In this document: piece after piece, positions 5,814-11,054 of the stretch | Layout of the letters: each line of letters begins with the position of its first letter | Position numbering within the stretch: position 1 is the first letter of the stretch | Origin: CADCVW01 sp035644935 | GTDB lineage: Bacteria > Pseudomonadota > Alphaproteobacteria > Sphingomonadales > Sphingomonadaceae | DNA length: 11,054 nucleotides | Assembly (NCBI GenBank): GCA_035644935.1 | Contig: DASQNO010000072.1 | Location: forward strand, 1-11,054 | Direction of reading: 5' to 3' | The notes under the pieces: model-generated | What the model was told of the DNA's origin: nothing | Seen by the model: the letters and a program-made list of their open reading frames with translations, nothing else | Database searches by the model: none | Made by a program: the position numbers and the translations under genes

Positions 5814-6807
5814 TCTTCGCACCGGACCCGCGCTTCACGGGTGGCTGGTGATCGACAAGCCGGTCGGCCTTGGATCGACGCCGTTGGTGAGCGCGGTGAA
5901 GCGCGCGTTGCGGGCGGGCGGCTACGCCAAGGTAAAGGTCGGGCATGGCGGCACGCTGGACCCGCTGGCGAACGGGGTGCTGCCGATCGCGCTGGGCGAG
6001 GCGACCAAGCTGGCCGGGCGGATGCTGGATGCCGATAAGGCGTACAACTTCACCATCCGCTTCGGCGAGGAGACGAGCACGCTGGACCGCGAAGGCGAGG
6101 TCGTCGCGCGATCGGACGTGCGGCCGTCGCGCGCGGCCGTGGAAGCCGTGCTGGCGCGGTTCACGGGCGAGATCGCGCAGGTGCCACCAGCTTATTCGGC
6201 ACTGCTGATCGATGGCAGGCGCGCCTACGACCGGGCGCGGGCTGGCGAGGTCGTCGAACTGGCAACGCGGCTAGTCACGGTTCACGCACTCAGGCTCTGC
6301 CCCACCCCAACCCCTCCCCTGAAGGGGAGGGGCTTTCAAGTGGCACCGTCTCCTCAAGCCCCTCCCCTTCAGGGGAGGGGTTGGGGGTGGGGCCTGGATG
6401 AAGCCACCCTCTCCGCCCGCGTGTCCAAAGGCACGTACATACGCTCGCTCGCCCGCGACATCGCGCGTGCGCTCGGCACCTTCGGACATGTGACCATGCT
6501 CCGGCGCGTCCAAGCCGGACCCTTCTCCCTGACAGCCGCGATATCGTTGGACAAATTGGCCGAACTTGCTATGGCGGGCGCACTTGAACAGGCATTGCTG
6601 CCGTTGACGAGCGCGCTGGACGACATCCCGGCGCTGCCCGTCACCCCCGATCAGGCAAGCGCGCTCCGCCAGGGGCGGACGATCGGGATCGCCGTGGCCT
6701 CCGATTTCGGCCCAGGTTTCGCCTTTGCCACCCTGGACGCTGTTCCGGTGGCCTATGTCGAGATCGAAGACGCCCGCATGCGGGTGGTTCGCGGCTTCAA
6801 CCTCTAG
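5767..6807 (+). CDS. truB: tRNA pseudouridine(55) synthase TruB with palindrome-encoded insert
   Basis: TruB converts U55 of the tRNA T-loop to pseudouridine. The signature GHGGTLDPLANGVLPIALGE contains the catalytic Asp (D65 from this start). The later SKGTYIRSLARDIA motif and a short C-terminal PUA-like region are also present. Family homology starts around HGWLVIDKPVGLGS (about residue 24). The only standard start upstream in this frame is ATG 5767, which lies 47 bases inside tdk, so about 22 leader residues are written in tdk sequence; a non-standard start nearer 5820 is possible. Residues 178-209 (CPTPTPPLKGRG to RGWGWG) are encoded by two inverted palindromic repeats (6299-6393). They sit in frame between VTVHALRL and LDEATLSARV, a surface turn in TruB. 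The remaining core, about 290 residues, is normal. Confidence 0.94.
   Translation: MSRCAGGISWSGPASDLRTGPALHGWLVIDKPVGLGSTPLVSAVKRALRAGGYAKVKVGHGGTLDPLANGVLPIALGEATKLAGRMLDADKAYNFTIRFGEETSTLDREGEVVARSDVRPSRAAVEAVLARFTGEIAQVPPAYSALLIDGRRAYDRARAGEVVELATRLVTVHALRLCPTPTPPLKGRGFQVAPSPQAPPLQGRGWGWGLDEATLSARVSKGTYIRSLARDIARALGTFGHVTMLRRVQAGPFSLTAAISLDKLAELAMAGALEQALLPLTSALDDIPALPVTPDQASALRQGRTIGIAVASDFGPGFAFATLDAVPVAYVEIEDARMRVVRGFNL
6299..6333. repeat. Palindromic repeat copy 3 (tail to the left), inside truB
   Basis: The tail gccccaccccaa (6299-6310) precedes arm cccctcccc (6311-6319), loop tgaa (6320-6323) and arm ggggagggg (6324-6332). The stem is a perfect 9 bp. It has the same orientation as copy 2 in ylxR. 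It is read in the truB frame as PTPTPPLKGRG. Confidence 0.9.
6358..6393. repeat. Palindromic repeat copy 4 (tail to the right), inside truB
   Basis: Arm cccctcccc (6359-6367), loop ttca (6368-6371) and arm ggggagggg (6372-6380) are followed by tail ttgggggtggggc (6381-6393). It is the reverse complement of copy 3 apart from one extra G. The two lie 24 bases apart, so the whole 6299-6393 segment can form one long stem of about 35 bp. It is read in frame as APPLQGRGWGWG. Confidence 0.9.
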
Positions 6808-6823
6808 TCACAAGGAGTCCACG

Positions 6824-7093
6824 ATGTCGATTACAGCCGAGCGCAAGGAAGCGCTGATCAAGGAACATGCCCGCGCCGAGGGCGACACCGGGAGCCCGGA
6901 AGTCCAGGTCGCGATCATTACCGAGCGCATCAAAAATTTGACCGACCACTTCAAGACGCACGCCAAGGACAACCATTCGCGTCGCGGCCTGCTGATGATG
7001 GTCAACAACCGCCGCAGCCTGCTCGACTATCTCCGCAAGGAAGACGGCGCGCGCTACACGGCTCTCATCGCGAAGCTCGGCCTTCGCAAATAA
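6824..7093 (+). CDS. rpsO: 30S ribosomal protein S15
   Basis: S15 binds the central domain of 16S rRNA early in 30S assembly and contributes to an intersubunit bridge. The 89-residue length is exactly that of the family. The sequence shows EHARAEGDTGSPEVQVAI, the LTDHFKTHAKDNHSRRGLL core and LDYLRKEDGARYTALIAKLG at the end. The start ATG 6824 has a clear Shine-Dalgarno aaggag (6812-6817, spacing 6), 16 bases after truB. The frame extends upstream to 6725, but that part is truB in another frame. A strong terminator follows 7 bases after the stop. The rpsO-pnp order is conserved across proteobacteria. Confidence 0.98.
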   Translation: MSITAERKEALIKEHARAEGDTGSPEVQVAIITERIKNLTDHFKTHAKDNHSRRGLLMMVNNRRSLLDYLRKEDGARYTALIAKLGLRK

Positions 7094-7100
7094 TCACCAG

Positions 7101-7125
7101 GGCGGTCCTTCGGGGCCGCCTTTTT
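7101..7125 (+). terminator. Intrinsic terminator after rpsO
   Basis: ggcggtcc (7101-7108), loop ttcg, then gggccgcc (7113-7120) give an 8-bp stem with one wobble pair and a stable C(UUCG)G tetraloop. Five Ts follow (7121-7125). It should end most truB-rpsO transcripts, with read-through into pnp possible. Confidence 0.93.
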
Positions 7126-7222
7126 CGATGGACCGCCGCGCAATGACGCGCTGCCGTCCTTGGGTCATGCTGGCCCTCACAGGCCCCGGCTGCATACGGC
7201 CGCCGGTACTCAAGGAAATCAA
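7126..7222 (+). promoter_or_regulatory. pnp leader region
   Basis: These 97 bases separate the rpsO terminator from the pnp start and must hold the pnp leader and probably its promoter. I see no convincing -35/-10 pair. The segment ggccctcacaggcc and the GC-rich stretch at about 7184-7208 (ccggc...gccgg) can fold into small hairpins. In E. coli the pnp leader is cut by RNase III and PNPase then represses its own translation; a similar control here is only inference. The Shine-Dalgarno is aaggaa at 7212-7217. Confidence 0.4.
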
Positions 7223-9625
7223 ATGTTCGACACCAAATCAGTAAGCATCGAGTGGGGCGACAAGACCCTCACTCTCGAAACGGGCCGCATCGCGCGGCAG
7301 GCCGACGGCGCGGTTCTCGCGACGCTGGGCGAAACGGTTGTTCTTTGCGCGGTGACCGCGGCGAAGAACGTCAAGGAAGGCCAGGACTTCTTCCCGCTGA
7401 CCGTCCACTACCAGGAGAAGTTCTCCGCCGCCGGCCGCATCCCCGGCGGCTTCTTCAAGCGCGAGCGCGGCGCGACGGAAAAGGAGACGCTGACCAGCCG
7501 CCTCATCGACCGTCCGATCCGGCCGCTCTTCCCCGAGGGCTTCTACAACGAGATCCTCGTGATCGCGCACGTGCTTAGCTATGACGGCGAGAACGAGCCG
7601 GACATCCTGGCGCTGGTCGCCGCGTCGGCGGCGCTGACGCTTTCCGGCGTCCCCTTCATGGGCCCGGTCGGCGCGGCGCGCGTCGGCTACCAGAATGGCG
7701 AGTACCAGCTCAACCCGTCCATGGAGGTCATCAAGCAGGGCGACCTGGACCTCGTCGTCGCCGGCACGCGCGACGCGGTGCTGATGGTCGAATCCGAGGC
7801 CAAGGAGCTGTCGGAAGAAGTGCTGCTGGGCGCCGTGATGTTCGCGCATCGCGAGAGCCAGAAGGTCGTCAACGCGATCATCGATCTGGCCGAGCAAGCC
7901 GCCAAGGATCCTTGGGAGATGCCGCACCTCGATGATGGCGACAAGCTCAAGAACATGGTCAAGGAGCTCGTCGGTTCGGGACTGACCGAAGCCTACAAGC
8001 TGACGGGCAAGGCGGACCGCGTCGCCGCGATCGCCGCCGCCAAGGCGCCGATCAAGGACGCGTTCCACGACAGCGATGCCGAGACGCGACTCAAGGCCGG
8101 CAAGATCAGCAAGAAGGTCGAGGCGGAGATCGTCCGCACCGCGATCCTGAAGGAAGGCCGCCGTATCGACGGCCGCGACACGAAGACGGTGCGCCCGATC
8201 GAGGCGATGGTCGGCTTCCTGCCCCGCACGCACGGCTCCGCGCTGTTCACGCGCGGCGAGACGCAGGCGATCTGCACCACGACGCTGGGCACTCGCGACG
8301 CCGAGCAGATGATCGATGGGCTGGATGGGCTTAGCTACAGCCACTTCATGCTGCACTATAACTTCCCGCCCTACTCGGTCGGCGAAGTTGGGCGCTTTGG
8401 CGCTCCCGGTCGGCGCGAAGTCGGGCATGGCAAGCTCGCGTGGCGTGCGCTGCATCCGATGCTGCCGTCCAAGGAGGAATTCCCCTACACCATCCGCGTC
8501 CTGTCCGACATCACGGAGAGCAACGGCTCGTCGTCGATGGCGACGGTGTGCGGCGGGAGCCTTGCGATGATGGACGCGGGCGTGCCGTTGAAGCGGCCGG
8601 TGGCGGGCATCGCGATGGGCCTGATCCTGGAAGGCTCCGACTTCGCGGTCATCTCCGACATCCTGGGCGACGAGGATCACCTGGGCGACATGGACTTCAA
8701 GGTCGCCGGCACGTCCGAGGGCATCACCAGCCTGCAGATGGACATCAAGATCGCCGGCATCACCGAAGAGATCATGCGGGTGGCGCTTGACCAGGCCAAG
8801 GAAGGCCGGGCGCACATCCTGGGCGAAATGGCCAAGGCGCTGGACCACACGCGCACCGAGATGTCGGCGCACGCGCCGCGCATCGAGACGCTGCAGATCG
8901 ACAAGGCCAAGATCCGCGAAGTCATCGGCACGGGCGGCAAGGTCATCCGCGAGATCGTCGAGAAGACGGGCGCCAAGGTCGACATCGACGACGAGGGCCT
9001 GATCAAGATCAGCTCGTCGGACGTCAGCCAGATCGAGGCGGCGCGCAAGTGGATCGAAGGCATCGTCATGGAAGCCGAGGTCGGCAAGATCTATGACGGC
9101 AAGGTGGTCAACATGGTCGATTTCGGCGCGTTCGTTAACTTCATGGGCGGCAAGGACGGGCTGGTCCACGTCAGCGAAATCCGCAACGAGCGCACGGAAA
9201 AGGTGACGGACGTCCTGTCGGAAGGCCAGCAGGTCAAGGTCAAGGTCCTGGAGATCGACCCGCGCGGCAAGGTCCGCCTGTCGATGCGCGTCGTCGATCA
9301 GGAAACGGGCGCCGAGCTGGAGGACACGCGTCCGCCGCGCGAAGGCGGCGACCGGGAGCGTAGCCCCCGCAGCGGCGGCGGCGATCGGGACCGTGGCCCC
9401 CGTCGCGAAGGCGGTGGCGGTGATCGCGGCGGGCGCAGTGGCGGCGGAGACCGCGACCGTGGTCCTCGGCGTGAAGGCGGCGGAGACCGTGGCCCGCGCA
9501 GCGGCGGCGGAGACCGTCCGCAGGGTAACGGCGGCGGCGACCGCGGCCCGCGCCGCGAGGGCGGATCGGAAGGCGGCGCCGAGCCGACCTTCGCCCCGGC
9601 GTTCCTGGTGGGCGACGACGACTGA
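7223..9625 (+). CDS. pnp: Polyribonucleotide nucleotidyltransferase (PNPase)
   Basis: PNPase is a trimeric 3'-5' phosphorolytic exoribonuclease of the RNA degradosome. The start ATG 7223 has aaggaa 5 bases upstream, giving 800 residues; E. coli PNPase has 711. The first RNase PH-like domain includes FFPLTVHYQEKFSAAGRIPG and LIDRPIRPLFPEGF (about 61-112), and an alpha-helical linker follows. The catalytic second PH domain carries FPPYSVGEVGRFGAPGRREV and ILGDEDHLGDMDFK, with D483 and D489 matching E. coli D486 and D492. The KH domain has GTGGK at 569-573 and S1 spans about 621-690. The remaining roughly 110 residues are a Gly/Arg/Asp-rich repeat tail ending in AFLVGDDD. That tail is probably disordered and may bind RNA or partners. 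It is monocistronic between two strong terminators. Confidence 0.98.
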   Translation: MFDTKSVSIEWGDKTLTLETGRIARQADGAVLATLGETVVLCAVTAAKNVKEGQDFFPLTVHYQEKFSAAGRIPGGFFKRERGATEKETLTSRLIDRPIRPLFPEGFYNEILVIAHVLSYDGENEPDILALVAASAALTLSGVPFMGPVGAARVGYQNGEYQLNPSMEVIKQGDLDLVVAGTRDAVLMVESEAKELSEEVLLGAVMFAHRESQKVVNAIIDLAEQAAKDPWEMPHLDDGDKLKNMVKELVGSGLTEAYKLTGKADRVAAIAAAKAPIKDAFHDSDAETRLKAGKISKKVEAEIVRTAILKEGRRIDGRDTKTVRPIEAMVGFLPRTHGSALFTRGETQAICTTTLGTRDAEQMIDGLDGLSYSHFMLHYNFPPYSVGEVGRFGAPGRREVGHGKLAWRALHPMLPSKEEFPYTIRVLSDITESNGSSSMATVCGGSLAMMDAGVPLKRPVAGIAMGLILEGSDFAVISDILGDEDHLGDMDFKVAGTSEGITSLQMDIKIAGITEEIMRVALDQAKEGRAHILGEMAKALDHTRTEMSAHAPRIETLQIDKAKIREVIGTGGKVIREIVEKTGAKVDIDDEGLIKISSSDVSQIEAARKWIEGIVMEAEVGKIYDGKVVNMVDFGAFVNFMGGKDGLVHVSEIRNERTEKVTDVLSEGQQVKVKVLEIDPRGKVRLSMRVVDQETGAELEDTRPPREGGDRERSPRSGGGDRDRGPRREGGGGDRGGRSGGGDRDRGPRREGGGDRGPRSGGGDRPQGNGGGDRGPRREGGSEGGAEPTFAPAFLVGDDD
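9341..9570 (+). repeat. In-frame GC-rich repeats encoding the PNPase Gly/Arg/Asp tail
   Basis: The tail repeats the unit SGGGDRDRGPRREGGG (copies near 9373-9420 and 9439-9484), with shorter variants GGGDRGPRSGGGD and GGGDRGPRREGG up to about 9570. The unit is visible at DNA level as recurring ggcggcgg(c/a)gaccg and cgtggcccccg-like blocks, but synonymous differences show the copies are not freshly duplicated. Such tracts can change copy number by slippage. Confidence 0.75.
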
Positions 9626-9632
9626 GGGATTT

Positions 9633-9657
9633 CCCATCAAAGTGGTACTTCGATGGG
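9633..9657 (+). other. Hairpin after pnp with aagtggtactt top
   Basis: cccatcaaag (9633-9642) and cttcgatggg (9648-9657) pair at nine of ten positions, with loop tggta. It starts 8 bases after the pnp stop and has no T-run. Its upper part is identical to that of the hairpin at 4110-4134, while the lower stem differs but is still complementary. Confidence 0.75.
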
Positions 9658-9692
9658 GCCCGATAGCGCGCAGTTTTCTAGCTGAAACAAGG

Positions 9693-9720
9693 AGGCCCCG
9701 CAGCGATGCGGGGCCTTTTT
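9693..9720 (+). terminator. Intrinsic terminator after pnp
   Basis: ggccccgca (9694-9702), GNRA loop gcga, then tgcggggcc (9707-9715) form a perfect 9-bp stem, extended by an A-T pair. Five Ts follow at 9716-9720. This is a strong end to the pnp transcript. Confidence 0.95.
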
Positions 9721-9883
9721 CGTGCGCGCAGATTGATCTCGAAAGCCTCACGGCCTGCATGCTGCGTGACCGGCAACTATATGCAATGCGTCAGAACGGT
9801 AGATATCGAGCTCACGTTACGAACGTGCGGGCTCCGGCATCACCGGCCACACTGAGCAAGGGCGATTGCGGCTTGGCTGCCAA
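9721..9883. other. Intergenic spacer without a recognisable gene
   Basis: I find no credible coding frame, tRNA or repeat here. The only structure seen is a small hairpin, cacgtt-acg-aacgtg (9813-9827). Open frames crossing it are continuations of shadow frames from pnp. It marks the boundary between the housekeeping operon and the accessory DNA. Confidence 0.5.
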
Positions 9884-9921
9884 ACAAGAGGGCTGCAGGC
9901 TTAACTCGCCTGCGACTCTTG
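9884..9921 (-). terminator. Possible terminator of the minus-strand restriction-enzyme remnant
   Basis: On the minus strand caagag, then gcaggc, a 7-base loop, gcctgc, and ctcttg followed by ttt can fold as a two-part stem (plus coordinates 9885-9890/9916-9921 and 9895-9900/9908-9913). It straddles the stop codon of the minus-strand gene. The T-run is short, so termination may be weak. Confidence 0.5.
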
Positions 9922-10344
9922 TTTCTGACCTGCCAGCTCCTGCACACGTGCCGTGATCGCAGCCTCATGCTTGTAAATGTCCACTGGGTCCATGACTGAC
10001 ACCCGGATTTCGTCCTTGCCCGTAAAGGTTCCGAGATAGCGCGACGTAGCGCTGTTGAAATGAAGGCGAGCGACCGTCTTCCGGTTGTTGTCGTCCAGCA
10101 GGACCGCGCAGTACGATTTAGCGTCGCGCATCACTAGTCGCTTTGGGTCCACTAGCCGCGAGCCGATAGCGCGAATGATGTTGAAGCCGGCGACCTCCTC
10201 TTCGCTGGTAAACGTCGCTTCCGCAGCTTCTTCCTGGCTGTCGTTGGCTTCGGAAGGATTGGAGGCACTGAGCGCGGATGTGAGGCGTTCGTTCACTCGA
10301 TCCCGGACGAGGGACGACGAGGCGATTCGGGCATGGGGAAACAA
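9901..10344 (-). pseudogene. C-terminal remnant of a COG4748-type (HsdR-like) restriction enzyme
   Basis: The protein shows a segment typical of the C-terminal domain of COG4748 predicted restriction endonucleases (HsdR N-terminal nuclease plus a C-terminal module). It has TSEEEVAGFNIIRAIGSRLV, then DPKRLVMRDAKSYCAVLLDD, NNRK, ARLHFN and DPVDIYKHEAAI, preceded by the helical LVRDRVNERLTSAL. The family as I recall it is about 350 residues or more, with the nuclease domain at the N-terminus. Here only about 140 residues remain and no nuclease motif is present. Resemblance stops near plus position 10325, where the divergent helix-turn-helix gene begins. The best start in frame is a TTG at 10344, so this is probably a 5'-truncated, non-functional piece, though a stand-alone small protein cannot be excluded. 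It is convergent with pnp. Confidence 0.7.
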
Positions 10345-10541
10345 GTCACCGCCGGCCGACGCGCGGCGTTCCTGCGGGCGCTCGCGGAAACGGGGAGCCT
10401 GACGCTGAGCGCCGAGCGGGCCAAGGTGGGGAAGGATTGGGCGCGGCTCAGTCGGCGGCGGGACCCTGCGTTCGATGCGGCTTGCGCCGAGGCGATCGCG
10501 GTGGCGGAGGCTTCGTTTGCCGCGCTGCGGGCGGGGGCGGG
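10333..10541 (+). pseudogene. Helix-turn-helix (terminase-small-subunit-like) protein, N-terminal half before a frameshift
   Basis: From ATG 10333 the frame encodes GKQVTAGRRAAFLRALAETG and a helix-turn-helix-like unit (residues 13-55, ending RRRDPAFDAACAEAI), followed by AVAEASFAAL. After about 10530 this frame degenerates into Arg/Gly/Trp-rich sequence and runs to a stop at 10728 without family character. The sensible continuation is in the frame one base back, starting around 10530-10542. The shift is best placed at the G5 run at 10533-10537; one extra G would join the halves. It could be a real mutation, a homopolymer sequencing error or, less likely, programmed slippage. The start overlaps the truncated restriction gene on the other strand. 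I recall similar single-frame proteins near phage-type terminase genes in sphingomonads, which is unverified. Confidence 0.6.
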
Positions 10542-11054
10542 ATGGCGCCGCCCACGGGCTGGGGGTCGCTCGACGGGGTGCAGCTGGTCGTGCGCGGGGC
10601 GCCCGGGCGGCGGGCGCAGGTGCGGCGGGCGCGGGTGGACGGGTGGTCGCCGGCGGTGGAGGACCGCTTTCTCCACACGCTGGCGGCGACGTGCAACGTC
10701 AAGGCGGCGTGCGCGGAGATCCGCATGACGCAGGCGTCCGCTTATTACCACCGGCGGCAGTGGCCGGGTTTTGGCGAGGCGTGGGACGCGGCGCTGTCCG
10801 AAGGCTATGTGCGGCTGGAGCTCGCGCTGATCGAGAATGCGCGCAACGTGTTTTCGGGCGAGCGGGTGCCGGCGGACAACCCCATGCCGCCGATGACGGT
10901 GCAGGACGCGATTCACCTGCTGCGCGTGCACCAGCGGCGGGTGCACGGGACCGGGCAGCGATCGGGGCCGCGGGCGCGCGAGCCGGACATCGAGCAGGTC
11001 CGCGCCAACATCATGCGCAAAGTCGAGGCGATGGCGCGAAAGCGGGAGATGAGC
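10542..11054 (+). CDS. Helix-turn-helix (terminase-small-subunit-like) protein, C-terminal half, runs off the window
   Basis: In the frame of ATG 10542 the protein begins MAPPTGWGSLDGVQLVVRG, followed by a basic stretch. WSPAVEDRFLHTLAATCNVK opens a second helix-turn-helix-like unit (residues 43-85). A helical C-terminal region follows: GYVRLELALIENARNVFSGE, then ERVPADNPMPPM and AIHLLRVHQRRVHG. It remains open to the last base (171 codons) with no stop, so the gene continues. ATG 10542 may serve as an internal start, but the homology-like continuity with the upstream frame argues for one broken gene. The function is probably DNA binding, perhaps phage DNA packaging or regulation. A terminase large subunit gene just beyond the window would support the former. 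Confidence 0.65.
   Translation, partial: MAPPTGWGSLDGVQLVVRGAPGRRAQVRRARVDGWSPAVEDRFLHTLAATCNVKAACAEIRMTQASAYYHRRQWPGFGEAWDAALSEGYVRLELALIENARNVFSGERVPADNPMPPMTVQDAIHLLRVHQRRVHGTGQRSGPRAREPDIEQVRANIMRKVEAMARKREMS

Noticed and set aside
6336..6346. caagtggcacc in the gap between the truB repeats resembles the aagtggtactt hairpin top
   Set aside because: It lacks the complementary right side and matches only part of the motif, so it is probably coincidence.
6299..6393. CRISPR-like or transposon-end interpretation of the truB repeats
   Set aside because: There are only two inverted copies with a 24-base gap, so this is not a direct-repeat array. No transposase or target duplication was seen, and a REP-like palindromic element fits better.
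6725..6823. Upstream extension of rpsO to 6725
   Set aside because: This lies within the truB 3' end in another frame. S15 has a fixed 89-residue length, and ATG 6824 has aaggag at ideal spacing.
7160..7222. Upstream extension of pnp from a TTG at 7160
   Set aside because: The extra residues have no family resemblance. ATG 7223 has a good Shine-Dalgarno, and PNPases begin close to MFDTKSVSIEWGDK.
7238..9760. An 840-codon open frame on the minus strand opposite pnp
   Set aside because: This is the same shadow effect. pnp has complete domain structure and catalytic residues, while the antisense product has only low-complexity Ala/Asp/Arg character.
9813..9827. Small hairpin cacgtt-acg-aacgtg in the spacer after pnp
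   Set aside because: Six base pairs with a 3-base loop and no T-run or nearby gene start. It is not distinguishable from chance in GC-rich DNA.
9393..9956. Open frame crossing the end of pnp and its terminator
   Set aside because: It overlaps the pnp tail in another frame, is Ala/Arg low complexity, and runs through a strong terminator into non-coding spacer.

Overview
This is a GC-rich bacterial window. Its backbone is the classical translation/RNA-metabolism operon nusA - ylxR(rnpM) - infB - rbfA - truB - rpsO - pnp, read left to right on the + strand. Protein features point to an alphaproteobacterium, most likely of the Sphingomonadales: a YlxR domain fused to an L7Ae-like half, IF2 with an Ala/Pro-rich N-terminal linker, and PNPase with a long Gly/Arg/Asp tail. 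The order-level assignment rests on remembered family resemblance and was not searched.

Layout. Positions 1-756 hold the 3' part of nusA (KH2 and two acidic repeats). 737-1585 is ylxR/rnpM, 1586-4105 infB and 4157-4570 rbfA. The conserved order is then interrupted by a VapBC-type toxin-antitoxin pair (4580-5235) and a type II thymidine kinase gene, tdk (5235-5813), before truB (5767-6807), rpsO (6824-7093, followed by a strong terminator) and pnp (7223-9625, followed by a strong terminator). The genes from vapB to truB overlap or touch, so the inserted genes are probably co-transcribed with the housekeeping operon. A good inverted repeat just before vapB may give the pair its own autoregulation.

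The right end (about 9720-11054) is accessory DNA. On the minus strand lies the C-terminal piece of what looks like a COG4748-type (HsdR-like) restriction enzyme, cut off at its N-terminal side. Its broken end meets the start of a + strand gene encoding a tandem helix-turn-helix protein of phage/terminase-small-subunit character. That gene is split between two frames near a G5 run and runs off the window.

The most interesting structure lies inside the housekeeping genes. Two pairs of a GC-rich palindromic repeat (arms cccctcccc/ggggagggg plus a gccccacccc-like tail) lie in ylxR and truB. The truB pair is translated in frame as about 32 extra residues; the ylxR pair is translated too if the gene starts at 737. 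The two pairs have opposite orientation of their tails. Separately, hairpins just after infB and just after pnp share the same 11-base top (aagtggtactt) but have different complementary lower stems, which suggests a selected RNA or DNA element. No RNA genes, CRISPR arrays or intact insertion sequences were seen.
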